A stretch of DNA of 5,622 nucleotides from Rhodospirillales bacterium (GTDB lineage: Bacteria > Pseudomonadota > Alphaproteobacteria > Rhodospirillales > Casp-alpha2): assembly GCA_028282185.1 (NCBI GenBank), contig JANQIJ010000134.1:1-5622 (forward strand), given 5' to 3'. Both the position numbers and the translations under genes were made by a program. The notes below the pieces were generated by a model. That model was not told the origin of the DNA. It saw nothing but the letters and a program-made list of their open reading frames with translations, and made no database searches. Numbering within the stretch: the stretch's first letter is position 1; every line of letters starts with the position of its first letter. Of the stretch, positions 5,604-5,622 are shown one piece after another.

Positions 5604-5622
5604 TAGACTGACCGAACCCAAG

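Overview
The window looks like a GC-rich alphaproteobacterium, probably of the Rhodospirillales. This is an inference from codon style and from the kinds of protein families present; there is no rRNA or other marker gene to fix the taxonomy. It divides into two halves of different character.

The left half (1 to about 3100) is accessory DNA. It begins with the C-terminal part of a peptidoglycan-hydrolase-like protein (GH108/TtsA-like), on the plus strand and cut by the window edge. A convergent minus-strand gene for a cysteine-containing exported protein overlaps its 3' end by 40 bp. About 660 bp without a credible gene follows, holding a cluster of TTCCCTG inverted repeats, a hairpin and a terminator-like element. 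Next is a broken gene for another exported protein (one in-frame TGA and one frameshift). After 46 bp comes a gene with a good ribosome binding site whose first ~120 codons look genuine, but whose frame then runs into the antisense of the neighbouring operon.

The right half (3152-5539) is a tight minus-strand operon of three membrane-protein genes: a small three-helix protein, a PepSY-associated transmembrane protein of the siderophore-reductase type (PiuB/FoxB-like), and a DUF3325-like protein with an added coiled-coil tail. Spacings are 1 bp and a 4-bp ATGA overlap, so translation is probably coupled. Such genes usually accompany TonB-dependent siderophore receptors. The expected job is reductive release or handling of siderophore iron at the inner membrane.

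The most interesting reading of the left half is a family of cassettes that pair a wall-hydrolase-like multidomain protein with a periplasmic exported protein. That would suit an effector/immunity or lytic-enzyme/inhibitor system, with the copy next to the iron operon decaying. This is inference: no secretion gene and no homology search result is available here.
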